Shown: positions 10,792 to 21,815 of the stretch, one piece after another
Position numbering within the stretch: the stretch's first letter is position 1
Layout: every line of letters starts with the position of its first letter
Origin: Corallium rubrum
Taxonomy: Eukaryota; Cnidaria; Anthozoa; Scleralcyonacea; Coralliidae
Assembly (NCBI GenBank): GCA_964035015.1
Contig: OZ036005.1
Location: 7,950,188 to 8,014,187, forward strand
Reading direction: 5' to 3'
DNA: 64,000 nt
The notes under the pieces: generated by a model
The model's database searches: none
What the model saw: the letters and a program-made list of their open reading frames with translations, nothing else
What the model was told of the DNA's origin: nothing
Program-made: the position numbers and the translations under genes

Positions 10792-11085
10792 AATATTTCA
10801 TAAACGAGTGGGAGTGTTTTACCAGGGGTTACAAATATAATACGAGAGCACAATAAAAACCACGAGGCCATTAACCAAGTAATTTTCATTGTTCTCGAGT
10901 GTTTGTAAAACATGAGAGAATAATGAAAATCACGAGGCTGCAAGCTGAGTGACTTTTATTGTTTTCGAATGTATTACAAACGCAAGAGAACATTCAAAAT
11001 TACGAGGTAATAGGCCGAGTGATTTTTGTTGTTCTCGAGTGTTTGCAACCCCTGGTAAAATACGATACACGAGTTTATGAAATAG
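10792..11085. repeat. Foldback element (unit 2 copy)
   Basis: Duplicate of 6266-6559. The rest of this intron up to 12025 matches unit 1 and shows no gene. Confidence 0.75.
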
Positions 11086-12025
11086 CTTCTCAATCGTCAA
11101 TTATAGTAGAGGGAATTTGTGAATTGTGATATTGGTGTATATTAGATTAAACAATGGTTTCACGTTGAATTTATAATTAAGAAATGTGGTAATAAATGGT
11201 TCTGTGTTTGCATCGTTCTTAATTATAAATTCAGTTTGCGCGACTTTTAACAGGGTTTCAAAACTCATGCACATGAACAAATATTTTTCTTGGATTGGCT
11301 AATTAGCTCATGAATTATTAATGAGTTTGAGAATGGTATTTATACTACAATATGGTATTTTCTCTAAATATCATTATACGTCTGTGTATTTGCAGTAAGT
11401 CAGCAATACTTGTTTCTATCTGCCATCCTCAGGCTTGATACCGCCCCACTTTTTATACGACATAAAATAGCGTCACATCATTTTGGAAAAAGATCAACTG
11501 TTTTACTTAAAAAAACATAGTTGTGATAGTTAGCATTAGGTTTAGGGTTGCAGTTGTATTTTGGGGTGTATTTATATATACATTATATATTTATTATATA
11601 GCTACTCACAAAATATAAATTCGTCTGAGTCGGACGGATAATGCGACGATAATGCGTGTTTGAGTTACACGACGACATATCGTCGCGTCGAATTAAAGGT
11701 TTCTCTTCTGTTCTGTGACAATTCGGCGCCATGTTTTCAAGTAGTCGTTTTCAGATTCGAATTAAGTTTATCTGAATTAAATTCGCCTATTGTGCGACGT
11801 TTGCGCAGCCCTAAGATTTATTCATTTTGTGACAATATATATCTACGTACTGTACATCAAATACATATTCAGGAGATTAACGTCAACAACCGAAGAGGCT
11901 AGAATTAGAAATAGCAAAATATATTTTGTAGAACCGATATTTTAGCTTCCTTAAAATAAGAAAAGTTTAAAATATTTATTATAATTATTACAAGAAGCAT
12001 ATAATATCTATTATATATTTTGCAG

Positions 12026-12346
12026 CTTATCCTATCCGATTGCAAGGACCATTTATCAATAATGGCAGTGGGCGTGTTGAAATATTTCACCAAGGAAAAT
12101 GGGGAACAATTTGTGGTTATAACTGGGACTTCAACGATGCTAAAGTGGTTTGTCGACAACTTGGCTTTGCAGGAGCTGTAGAAGCTCTTCGTGGTAGTGA
12201 AGTTCCAGATGGTACTGGAACAATATGGCTTGAGGACGTTGCTTGTGTAGGACATGAACAGTATTTAGCCGACTGTAGTCATCCAGGATGGGGAAACCAT
12301 AAATGTATACACTATGAAGATGCCGGTGTACGATGTAATGGAACAG
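12026..12346 (+). CDS. SRCR domain exon B'
   Basis: A 321-nt SRCR exon, phase 1-1, with acceptor TTTTGCAG and donor GTAATT both intact, in contrast to its twin at 7489. Motifs include GTICGYNWDFNDAKVVCRQL, TIWLEDVACVG, ADCSHPGWG and DAGVRC. Six cysteines are present. Near the fifth cysteine it reads KCIHYEDAG instead of NCGHDEDAG. No further SRCR exon follows before the FN3 array. Confidence 0.9.
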
Positions 12347-12463
12347 GTAATTTTTTATTCGTAATTTATATATTGTTTATCTTTTTTGAGAAAAAATGAA
12401 TTCAATAACGCTGCATTATGAATATGTTTTGCACTATTTCAAAGTTTAATAACATTTTACTGT

Positions 12464-12707
12464 TGTGGCAATAGAAGCGTTCTTAAAATATCGTTGCAAT
12501 ATATTCCTCAAGTTGACCAATTCATTTGATGAAAATTATTGCTAACTTCCTGTTTTGAATTATCTAATTTTTAAAGAACCAATAAGAAACAGGATTATTT
12601 GCCAAACACCAATCAAATTCAAAACAGGAAGATGTCAACGAATAATAAATTGTTCAACTTGAGGAATATATTGCAACAATATTTTACGGAACGCTTTTAT
12701 TGCCACA
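12464..12707. mobile_element. Palindromic MITE
   Basis: Inverted arms of about 95 bp begin TGTGGCAATAGAAGCGTTC and end with the complement; the shared core GCAATATATTCCTCAAGTTG is exact. A target duplication is not clear. The stretch 12708-13170 contains no recognised feature. Confidence 0.8.
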
Positions 12708-13172
12708 TTAATCACTTTTTATTCCTCATTGTCTATTGACATCAGTATTAAATTTAAACTTTTACTAGGGATATTTAAAATTCCACAATGAGGTATTTTT
12801 CTTAAAAATTATACATCCGGGTATTTGCAGTAAGCCAGTACTATATAAATTCTAAGCAGACCTGATGGCTGATGCCGCAACTTTTGATACAAACATAAAA
12901 TGACGTCAGTTTGCCAGAAGAAAACAATACTTAAATTAAGTAAGTAAAACAACTCAGTTCAGTTCATTGGTTCATTTGCTGTGTTAAGCTGAATTTCCAC
13001 TACAGGTGTAAAATACCGCGCGCTCGACCTATTTCTGGTAGAAATTGAATAGTTTTCTACTTCGCAGAAAATCACAAGGCAAAAGAACCGCAAAAAGTTG
13101 ATCGCGCAATATTTTACGCCTAGTTGAAATCCAGCTATAAATGCACGTACGTGTTTGTGCCACAATTATGAT

Positions 13173-13640
13173 TCAATCTTTATTTATTTATTTTTTTATT
13201 TACAAGCTTTGCCAAAAATGGCAGGAAAGTCCTATACAGAGCTTGTGGCTCCGTTACGGGATCCCCAAAATACAAAATTAATATGAAAAACATTAAAACA
13301 TAAATATTAAAAGTAATTTCTAACCTAAGACTCGTGAATACATAAAGTAGCAGCACATTTTAACAAGAAGACCGGACAGAGGACGGCACGAGTGACATTT
13401 TACACACACCGTTTTAATAAAAGTTTGTGGAGTTTCAACATTGTATACGGGTTCGGTTGCGTGGTGGTAGTATTCTAATAGTTTAGATTTAAATTGACTA
13501 ATAGAGAGGTTGACATTTCGCAAATGTGATGGCAAGGAGTTGAAAATTCTCGGTGCTCTACAATAAAAGCTGTTCTGAAAAGTTAGAAAATCTTTGGACT
13601 GCATATAGTATAGCGCGCAACACCACACGAGTGAAACCGG
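13173..13640 (-). mobile_element. LINE 3'-end fragment with ORF2 C-terminus
   Basis: Minus strand. The readable protein at 13628-13320 contains the post-RT signature NSFYCRAPRIFNSLPSHLRN followed by FKSKLLEYY, then a cysteine-containing tail (CVKCHSC). The element ends at 13173-13200 in AAATAAATAAA-type repeats, a usual CR1/L2-like 3' end. RT motifs are missing. From 13641 to 14086 nothing is recognised. Confidence 0.75.
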
Positions 13641-14086
13641 ACGAACAAAGGCAACCAGGAAAAAAAGAAAAATCCCATATTAAGACATCACAAAAAAACT
13701 GAAAATGTAGGTATGACAATAATTTACAACCATCTTAGAATCATGTACGATGCGTCCACAGCGCAAAAATATAAAATAATATTTTCGAAAACAGTCAAAT
13801 AGATTTCTCATTGCGTTTTGGGCGCCGTTTGCGCAGCGTGACGTTCGCCTCGCTCTAGATTCGCCACTGTGTACTCTTGTATATCTTTGCGGGGATGAGT
13901 TGACTGCAAATCAGGGCGACGGGAGATGTTTATAAGTTGTTGCGAAGTCACGCTTCTCCAGAAATTGTTTTATTTTATTTTTGGACCCCTACTTTGGAGC
14001 ATAATATTTACAAAAACCTCTTCAATGGAGAGTTTACATGGAAAGCTTCCAGTCGAATATTGGATGGAACTTGATCCTAACGTTAA

Positions 14087-14678
14087 GGGGTTTTTTATGT
14101 GGAGGCGAGCCAGCCCGGGTACCCTAGCTGTTTACATGACAAGGGTTAGCTCGCCTAGCTGGGCTGACTCGCTTGTTGTGCTAATTACGTAATTTATCAG
14201 TTCTGGTAAGACACGAAGTCTCGTTGTTTTAAATATGAACTGTAGATGAACAAGCAGAGTTTGTAAATTGTTAATATGTCGAAGCTGATAAAAACAAATT
14301 TTCTCGCGTGTACGAAGCATTTATTGCCAGCCCGGGTAGGCAAGCCAGACCGGTCAACCGTGTTTACATGTTAAAAACTCAGCCCGGGTAACCGAGATCT
14401 CGGTCTCACAAAGCGAGATCTCGGTCTCACAAAGCGAGATCTCGGTCTCACAAAGCGAGATCTCGGTCTCACAAAGCGAGATCTCGGTCTCACAAAGCGA
14501 GATCTCGGTCTCACAAAGCGAGATCTCGGTCTCACAAAGCGAGATCTCGGCGAGGCGGGCTGACCCAGCTCTAATATAAACACAAGATGAAAATTAATAA
14601 GAAATAACAGGATAAGCGAGATCTCGGCAAAGCGGGCTAGCCCGGGTACCCGGGGTTCGCCTCCATATAAACACCCCC
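14087..14678. mobile_element. GC-rich MITE with GGGG...CCCC termini
   Basis: Left end GGGGTTTTTTATGTGGAGGC and right end (complement) GGGGGTGTTTATATGGAGGC form inverted termini; CCCGGGTACCC lies inside both. The centre carries the 21-bp tandem array described below. No clear target duplication. Confidence 0.7.
14394..14550. repeat. 21-bp tandem repeat, about 7.5 copies
   Basis: The unit GAGATCTCGGTCTCACAAAG(C) repeats with essentially no variation. It contains the palindrome CGAGATCTCG. Because 21 is a multiple of three it yields a periodic peptide in translation, which is not a protein. Confidence 0.95.
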
Positions 14679-14712
14679 TATAAGCCTGTAATTTGAGCAC
14701 CAAGACGCATTC

Positions 14713-15165
14713 CTGTTACCATGCAAGATAAAGTCAAGTTAGAGGTGGAAAGAATGGTGGAAATAGGAGTTATAAAACCCGTCACCTAGCCAACAAGTTG
14801 GGTTTCGTCATTTGTAGCAGTCAAGAAGAAAGGCAAAGAGGAAATTGACCCAAGAGATCTCGACCAAGCCATACAAAGACAACACCATCTGATGAGAACA
14901 ATCGAAGAGGTTGCAGTACGAATTCCGAATGCCAAATTTTTCGCAGTTCGTGATGCTTCCAGTGGGTTTTGGCAAATATCTCTAGATTATGAATCGTCGC
15001 TAAAGACCACGTTCAATACTCCCTATACGGTAGAAACAGATTTTGTCCCCGGTTTACCTTTTGGCATTAAATCGACATCTGAAGTTTTCCAGAAAGCGAT
15101 GGATCATCTCTTCGAAGGATACCCATGGCGAAATAATAGTCGATGATATCCGGGCTTGGGGTTCT
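14713..15165 (+). pseudogene. Gypsy reverse transcriptase, N-terminal half
   Basis: Reads KLEVERMVEIGVIKPV, a stop codon, then PTSWVSSFVAVKKKGK, DPRDLDQAI, TIEEVAVRIPNAKFFAV, RDASSGFWQI (motif A region, Asp present), LPFGIKST and VDDIRAWG (motif C, normally YxDD-like). Internal stops and frame changes make it inactive. Confidence 0.85.
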
Positions 15166-15845
15166 ACTAAGCGCATAGCAGCAGACAAGAGTGGCTTCTT
15201 CAAAATGGTCTCTAAAGGCTTGTGGTCAGTCTCGATAGCCACGTTTTTCCCGATTATGTAATCATGAAACTTCTTACAGGTGAATAGGACGGCTAAAAGC
15301 TCCTTCTCGATTTGGGCATATAACCTTGCTCTGTTTTCGTTAAGGAATGCGAGGCATACGCCACTGGTCTACCATGCATCTTGTACTCAAGCTGCTCCAG
15401 GACCACCAAATGAAGTATCACGGGATAGAGTTACTGGTTTCTTCACATCATAATACTGAGGCGTTGGTGCAGAGACAATAGCTGATTTAAGATTGTCGAA
15501 GGCTTCTTGCTGGACACTGTTCCATGTCCAAGCTGTGTCCTGCATGAAGAAGGTCTTGCAATGGTTGGACTAGTTCGCCGTCGGGGAACAAACTTGGAAA
15601 GATATCGGACCACACCAAGAAACCTCTGGAAGAATTTCACGCCGTTTGGCCTTGGCATCTCCACGATTGCACGAACTTTCTCTGGATCTGGTTTTAGCCC
15701 ATCTTGTGTAAGAATAACCCACGTATTCAACTTCTTGCACTTTAAACTTGCATTTCTCCCATTTCAGCTTCAGGGTGATTTCTTTGATTCGATTTAGGAC
15801 TTTCAGAAGATTTGCGTCGTGTTCTTCCTGCGGTACGCTTTGACA
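15165..15845 (-). pseudogene. Inverted Gypsy block: RT thumb to RNase H
   Basis: On the minus strand, from 15845 leftwards: QEEHDANLLKVLNRIKE, WEKCKFKVQEVEYVGY, LKPDPEKVRAIVEMP, FQRFLGVVRYLSKFVP, then the RNase H words YAQIEKELLAVLFTCKKFHD and AIETDHKPLETILKKPL ending at 15165. The flanking plus-strand sequence stops at motif C on the left and resumes at the RNase H C-terminus (DTLSRAYLL) on the right, so this block was flipped in place. Confidence 0.8.
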
Positions 15846-16109
15846 GTTGGCTATACAAGAAAGGGTCGCAGTTGTTTCCGGCAGTCACTGATACGTTGTC
15901 TCGTGCTGATACGTTGTCTCGTGCGTACTTATTACTTGGAGCGTCTCATGCAGATGCATATATATGATGCATGAGTACGAAGTTTTGACGGTACAACTAG
16001 TTGCATCACACAAGTTTGACCAGCTGAGAGACGAAACTGCCTTGGATCCTGTGATGAACAGCCCAGCCTCAACAATACTTTATGGATGGTCAAAAGATCA
16101 AAGGGTGTT

Positions 16110-17395
16110 CATCCGGATACAATATTAAGCCATATTTTAATATCAGATACCAACTTGCCACCAAAGACGTTCCAACGCCCCCCTAATCGCCAGAAGGAGG
16201 GGGCTGAGCCACCCTAAAAATTAGACGTGAAAGCACGAGTTTTTCCGCTGCCAGTTAGCGCAGACGTATGGCGCAGAGGAAGATTCAATCTTTCTTTGTC
16301 CCGGCTCCACGGCAGGACTCGCAAGATACAGAGACTGAAGTTGGTAAGTTAACCAAGATAACTTTACAGTTAAAGCTACTGATGCGAAAGCGCCAAAGAA
16401 CCTCGCAGTCAATGGAAATGTTATAGCTTGTTATGCATCACCAATGCTTTAGTATATATAAAGCTTGCGCGCTTCCCGGCCTTCTCGCTATAGGATGTCC
16501 TTTCATAAAAATTCTGCTTTCTCCTGGAAGGAAGTAAAGGTAAACTAAAATGATGTGTATGATCATAATATTTTGTTTTAAAACTGACCGCAAAATGCAG
16601 GAAAACTCGTTTCAGAGAGTTAGAAATTAAAAATTTTCCGGGGGAGCATGCCCCCGGACCCCCTAGAGGGTTTTCGGCCCCACTAACCTGAAACATCTTC
16701 CTACGGCCCTGAAAGACGGTGTAATTCACAAAGGCGAGAAGGTCATTGCGGGCTCTGAAAGTTGGAAATATTTCAACTCCTAAGGCGAACTTATAACTCC
16801 GCCCGCGCGGGCAAAGCGGAGGTAATGAAAACTGCCTGAAGTCTTTAATGTCTGACTATCTGAGCCCAGGTAAAAAAATAAAAGCTTTGAAAAATTGAAA
16901 CTGCCGTGTCCACTGCATGTTAGGTAATGGTTTGCATGTATAAACTGTTGATTCTAAAATGTGGTAATTCGCAGTTGTTTCTTGTATAGTCCAAAGCATC
17001 CATTCCTAAAGTAAAACGCGCCCAAACAACCAAACCAAATTGAAAACCATTGTGTATACCTAACATGAAGTAGCTATCGACAAGAAGCCCTTGACACTGG
17101 ACAAAATGACCGCAGATTTTAAGTGATTGGCTTCATAGCTTTCATTGGCATTGGCACGATGAAAATCTAAACAGTCCAAAACAGTCCAAAATATGAAATT
17201 TTATAAATTTCTGAACTGACTGAAAATCACCGCTCAGAATGCAGGAAATGCCATTTGCGGGATTCTATATTTCAAAATTTTCTGGGGGGGGGGATGCCCC
17301 CGGACCCCCCTAGAAAGCCTCGCGCCTACGGCGCTCGAGATCCGCTCCTGTTTGCCCCCCCCCCCTAAAAGACGCTCCGCGACCCCTGCTGAGTC
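16110..17395. mobile_element. Insertion inside the Gypsy fossil, possible hAT-type remnant
   Basis: Interrupts the Gypsy sequence between RNase H and integrase. It holds two diverged copies of a segment ending in ATGCCCCCGGACCCCC (around 16645 and 17290) and a possible short exon at 16268. Exact ends and target duplication were not resolved. Confidence 0.5.
16268..16343 (+). CDS. Possible first exon, MAQRKIQSFFVPAPRQ...
   Basis: An ATG is followed by 25 codons and one base, then GTAAGT (phase 1). The start MAQRKIQSFF resembles the N-terminus of hAT-type transposases and ZMYM/TTF-zinc-finger-like proteins, which often begin with a basic stretch and SFF. No continuation exon is recognisable, so it is probably the start of a decayed transposon gene. 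Confidence 0.35.
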
Positions 17396-17905
17396 GCGTT
17401 CATAAAAGGCCATACTGGTGCAACATCTACCACGAGAAGAGCTCGCGACATCTTGTATTAGCCAGGGATCAACGGAAATATTGACAGACTATAGTTAATA
17501 ATTTCTCAGTTTCAACAGTTAGTAAACCCCACCAGCAACGCGAACCTCTGCATGATGTTCTGGAAAGACCATGCATGGGCCTTATTCGCTACAGATTCAT
17601 TCTATTGCCATTGGAATCAGACGGATTATGTTATCGTAGCAGATTCGTATTCGGGATGGTTCGAAATTGACAAGTTATGTAGTATATCTTCGAGAACCGT
17701 CATCGACAAATTGAAAGAACATTTTTCAAGATTTGGAGTGCCAGACAAGCTATATTCAGATAACGGTCCACAGTATTCGAGTAAGGAATTCGGAAAGTTT
17801 TCCCGTGAATGGGGATTCCAACACGTAACAAGTAGTTTGGGTTATCCACAGTTTAATGGTTTGAAGAGAGAGCAGTGGGATGTGCGAACAGACATAAATC
17901 CTGCC
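17395..17905 (+). pseudogene. Gypsy integrase fragment
   Basis: Begins with the end of the zinc-binding region (GHTGATSTTRRARDILY in another frame), then the core: FATDSFY, DYVIVADSYSGWFEI, and YSDNGPQYSS with the second catalytic Asp. Where the catalytic Glu is expected (GLAER in relatives) the sequence reads GLKREQ, and the frame is soon lost at the insertion near 17909. Confidence 0.8.
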
Positions 17906-17912
17906 TTCTTAA

Positions 17913-18113
17913 CACTTTGCGTCCTGGACCTCTCCCTGTGCTGAATAAAATCGTCCGGCGTTAGCCTTCAAAGTTTTAAAGAGATAGGCTTTAACACTTT
18001 GTGGCTTGGACCTCTCCCTGTGCTGAATAAAATCGTCTGACCTTAGCCAGAATAAAGTACTCTGGCGTTAGCCAGAATAAAATACTAATGCCTCCTCGTC
18101 AGTCTTCAAAGTG
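17913..18113. mobile_element. 201-bp TTAA-flanked MITE
   Basis: Ends CACTTTG and CAAAGTG are inverted and both sides carry TTAA (17909-17912 and 18114-18117), the target duplication of piggyBac or Kolobok elements. The inside has two copies of GGACCTCTCCCTGTGCTGAA and several GCGTTAGCCAGAATAAA words. Confidence 0.75.
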
Positions 18114-18117
18114 TTAA

Positions 18118-18688
18118 ACCAGAGTAACACTCCATGCGATGAAGTGCTAGGATCACCGAAACCAGAACCGTTTGATGGTGTAGCAATCAAACATCGCCTC
18201 AGGCCTGACGAGAAGGGGGGTCCGCGTGGTTGTAAACCAGGGGCCCACAGTTGAAAGGGACCCAGTTTTAACAAAATGAAGCAAACGAATACATTATCTG
18301 AACTGTTGAACAATAAATTCAGTTCTATAATAATCACCAACTGAAGTTTCGGTATTGATGATTATATGCATTGCATTGGGTCCCTATTTATGGATTTGTC
18401 AGTACTGTCATGGGTACCGGTGGATTCTGTACGGCTTCATTAGTGACGTTGGGCTCTTTATGGCTTTGCTATTACTGTCATGGAGATCTCTAATAGCCTT
18501 TTCAATTCACTACAATGTGTTAATTTATGGTTTGATTAAATAAGACGGAACATGAAGGGGGTAAGGGCCCACAAACATTTCTTGACCAGGGGCCCAAAGC
18601 TTCTCTCAGTAGCCCTGCGTCACCTAAGTGAAAAGCGACAACAACAAAAGAAGTATTACGACAAGTAAGCCAAATACATACCGACACT
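18118..18688 (+). pseudogene. Gypsy integrase C-terminal remnants
   Basis: QSNTPCDEVLGSP at about 18121-18160 matches the C-terminal part of the integrase, and EKRQQQKKYYDK at about 18626-18665 matches the following basic stretch. Between about 18230 and 18605 lies unrelated sequence bounded by the words ACCAGGGGCCCA at both ends. Confidence 0.6.
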
Positions 18689-18843
18689 AAAGCCGGTTTT
18701 CCAATAGGCGACTTTTTTCGCGCGAAGCGACTCTTTCTTTTGGCTCATGAGCTCTGAGCTGGAACTAATCAGAAATCTATTGAATTCGAACAAAAGAAAG
18801 TCGCTTCGCGCGAAAAAAAATCGCCTAGTGGAAAACCGGCTTA
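18689..18843. mobile_element. 155-bp palindromic MITE
   Basis: Arms of about 52 bp: AAAGCCGGTTTTCCAATAGG on the left against the complement of CCTAGTGGAAAACCGGCTTA on the right, with CGCGCGAAGCGA inside each arm. Inserted in the tail of the Gypsy fossil, probably at TA. Confidence 0.8.
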
Positions 18844-19200
18844 ATGTCGAATGCAGAGGAACAAAGGTTATAACTAAGTTGGTTTTGTTCGGCGCTGTGC
18901 AGAACAATATAGATAATTTATGGTGCAGTCGAATGGTCAAGAATACCGAAGAAGCAAGACATCTTCTGAAAGTGTATGAACTGGATTTTTTCTTGTTTTC
19001 TTTCTTTGTAGTTTGATTTTGTTGAGTATGTTTTTTAGGGGCGGGGGGGGGGGGGGCCTCACATGACTCTTCGTCTCCCGTTTGCGCCTTCTCTCTATTG
19101 GGTAAACTATTTTCCTCAGTTTTTTCTTAATCTTATAGCTTAGTCTTATTATAGTAATATTTTTGTTATACTTTTGTTATAATACGCCCAATAAAGTTGT
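18844..19200 (+). other. Sequence upstream of the (CAAA)n array, possible LINE 3' UTR
   Basis: Contains a poly-G run (19041-19057) and ends in CCCAATAAAGTTGT directly before the tetranucleotide array. A polyadenylation-like word followed by CAAA repeats is how many non-LTR elements end, but no RT is readable here. Confidence 0.3.
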
Positions 19201-21416
19201 CAAACAACAAACAAACAAACAAACAAACAAACAAACAAACAAACAAACAAACAAACAAACAAACAAACAAACAAACAAACAAACAAACAAACAAACAAAC
19301 AAACAAACAAACAAACAAACAAACAAACAAACAAACAAACAAACAAACAAACAAACAAACAAACAAACAAACAAACAAACAAACAAACAAACAAACAAAC
19401 AAACAAACAAACAAACAAACAAACAAACAAACAAACAAACAAACAAACAAACAAACAAACAAACAAACAAACAAACAAACAAACAAACAAACAAACAAAC
19501 AAACAAACAAACAAACAAACAAACAAACAAACAAACAAACAAACAAACAAACAAACAAACAAACAAACAAACAAACAAACAAACAAACAAACAAACAAAC
19601 AAACAAACAAACAAACAAACAAACAAACAAACAAACAAACAAACAAACAAACAAACAAACAAACAAACAAACAAACAAACAAACAAACAAACAAACAAAC
19701 AAACAAACAAACAAACAAACAAACAAACAAACAAACAAACAAACAAACAAACAAACAAACAAACAAACAAACAAACAAACAAACAAACAAACAAACAAAC
19801 AAACAAACAAACAAACAAACAAACAAACAAACAAACAAACAAACAAACAAACAAACAAACAAACAAACAAACAAACAAACAAACAAACAAACAAACAAAC
19901 AAACAAACAAACAAACAAACAAACAAACAAACAAACAAACAAACAAACAAACAAACAAACAAACAAACAAACAAACAAACAAACAAACAAACAAACAAAC
20001 AAACAAACAAACAAACAAACAAACAAACAAACAAACAAACAAACAAACAAACAAACAAACAAACAAACAAACAAACAAACAAACAAACAAACAAACAAAC
20101 AAACAAACAAACAAACAAACAAACAAACAAACAAACAAACAAACAAACAAACAAACAAACAAACAAACAAACAAACAAACAAACAAACAAACAAACAAAC
20201 AAACAAACAAACAAACAAACAAACAAACAAACAAACAAACAAACAAACAAACAAACAAACAAACAAACAAACAAACAAACAAACAAACAAACAAACAAAC
20301 AAACAAACAAACAAACAAACAAACAAACAAACAAACAAACAAACAAACAAACAAACAAACAAACAAACAAACAAACAAACAAACAAACAAACAAACAAAC
20401 AAACAAACAAACAAACAAACAAACAAACAAACAAACAAACAAACAAACAAACAAACAAACAAACAAACAAACAAACAAACAAACAAACAAACAAACAAAC
20501 AAACAAACAAACAAACAAACAAACAAACAAACAAACAAACAAACAAACAAACAAACAAACAAACAAACAAACAAACAAACAAACAAACAAACAAACAAAC
20601 AAACAAACAAACAAACAAACAAACAAACAAACAAACAAACAAACAAACAAACAAACAAACAAACAAACAAACAAACAAACAAACAAACAAACAAACAAAC
20701 AAACAAACAAACAAACAAACAAACAAACAAACAAACAAACAAACAAACAAACAAACAAACAAACAAACAAACAAACAAACAAACAAACAAACAAACAAAC
20801 AAACAAACAAACAAACAAACAAACAAACAAACAAACAAACAAACAAACAAACAAACAAACAAACAAACAAACAAACAAACAAACAAACAAACAAACAAAC
20901 AAACAAACAAACAAACAAACAAACAAACAAACAAACAAACAAACAAACAAACAAACAAACAAACAAACAAACAAACAAACAAACAAACAAACAAACAAAC
21001 AAACAAACAAACAAACAAACAAACAAACAAACAAACAAACAAACAAACAAACAAACAAACAAACAAACAAACAAACAAACAAACAAACAAACAAACAAAC
21101 AAACAAACAAACAAACAAACAAACAAACAAACAAACAAACAAACAAACAAACAAACAAACAAACAAACAAACAAACAAACAAACAAACAAACAAACAAAC
21201 AAACAAACAAACAAACAAACAAACAAACAAACAAACAAACAAACAAACAAACAAACAAACAAACAAACAAACAAACAAACAAACAAACAAACAAACAAAC
21301 AAACAAACAAACAAACAAACAAACAAACAAACAAACAAACAAACAAACAAACAAACAAACAAACAAACAAACAAACAAACAAACAAACAAACAAACAAAC
21401 AAACAACAAACAAACA
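19201..21416. repeat. Giant (CAAA)n microsatellite
   Basis: About 2.2 kb of the tetranucleotide CAAA (about 550 units). The only departures from perfect periodicity are single CAACAAA slips next to each end. All long reading frames here (QTNK or FVCL peptides) are artefacts of the periodicity. Nothing else lies inside. From 21417 to 21800 the sequence is AT-rich without a recognised feature, apart from a 22-bp direct repeat at 21768-21815. Confidence 0.98.
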
Positions 21417-21815
21417 GAGTTCGGGGGGAAATCCAGCAAATTTCTCAAATGTAGTGAGAACAAGAAGCGGACGAATATCTGAATCCAATACTAGGTATCA
21501 TGATTACTTTACTTGAACATTTATAGTTTGAATATTTAATTATTTGAATGAACATTTAGTTATTTGAACATTTATCCGTTCTGTATATATATATAACCTT
21601 ATTATCTGTTCTGGATATATATAGCCTTATGACTTAATAAAAGTTAGTTATTCTAGTAGACTCAAAGACAACAATTACCTTTACTTGTCAACAAATGTGG
21701 TTTGCTACTGACTACATGCAACTTTTAAGAAAAATGGCCATAGGCAATTAGGCGTGTAATTGATGCGTTGCTATATCAGTATATCTTTTGTATTTTATAT
21801 CAGTATATCTTTTGT

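Larger units (their letters stand above)
8544..12395 (+). repeat. Segmental duplication, unit 2 (SRCR exons A' and B')
   Basis: Near-identical to 4051-7875 with an offset of about 4.5 kb, in direct orientation. It begins within the MITE at 8514-8681 and ends shortly after SRCR exon B'. Confidence 0.9.
14713..18688 (+). mobile_element. Ty3/Gypsy fossil with inversion and nested insertions
   Basis: Pol fragments occur in the expected order on the plus strand: RT fingers and palm (14713-15165), an inverted block carrying RT thumb and RNase H (15165-15845), RNase H end (15850-16110), integrase (17395-17905), integrase tail (18118-18160, QSNTPCDEVLGSP) and a last piece at 18610-18688 (QQQKKYYDK). 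Insertions separate them at about 16110-17395, 17913-18113 and 18230-18605. No LTR was identified. This is a distinct lineage from, but related to, the element at 23885-28149. Confidence 0.75.

Noticed and set aside
12959-13165. 68-codon minus-strand frame
   Set aside because: No motif, AT-rich, no splice or start support.
14371-14703. 110-codon frame with seven RSRFVRP repeats
   Set aside because: Translation of the 21-bp tandem repeat inside a MITE.
19163-21488. Five overlapping reading frames of about 740-765 codons (QTNK and FVCL repeats)
   Set aside because: They are produced by the stop-free (CAAA)n repeat in several frames and contain no other sequence.
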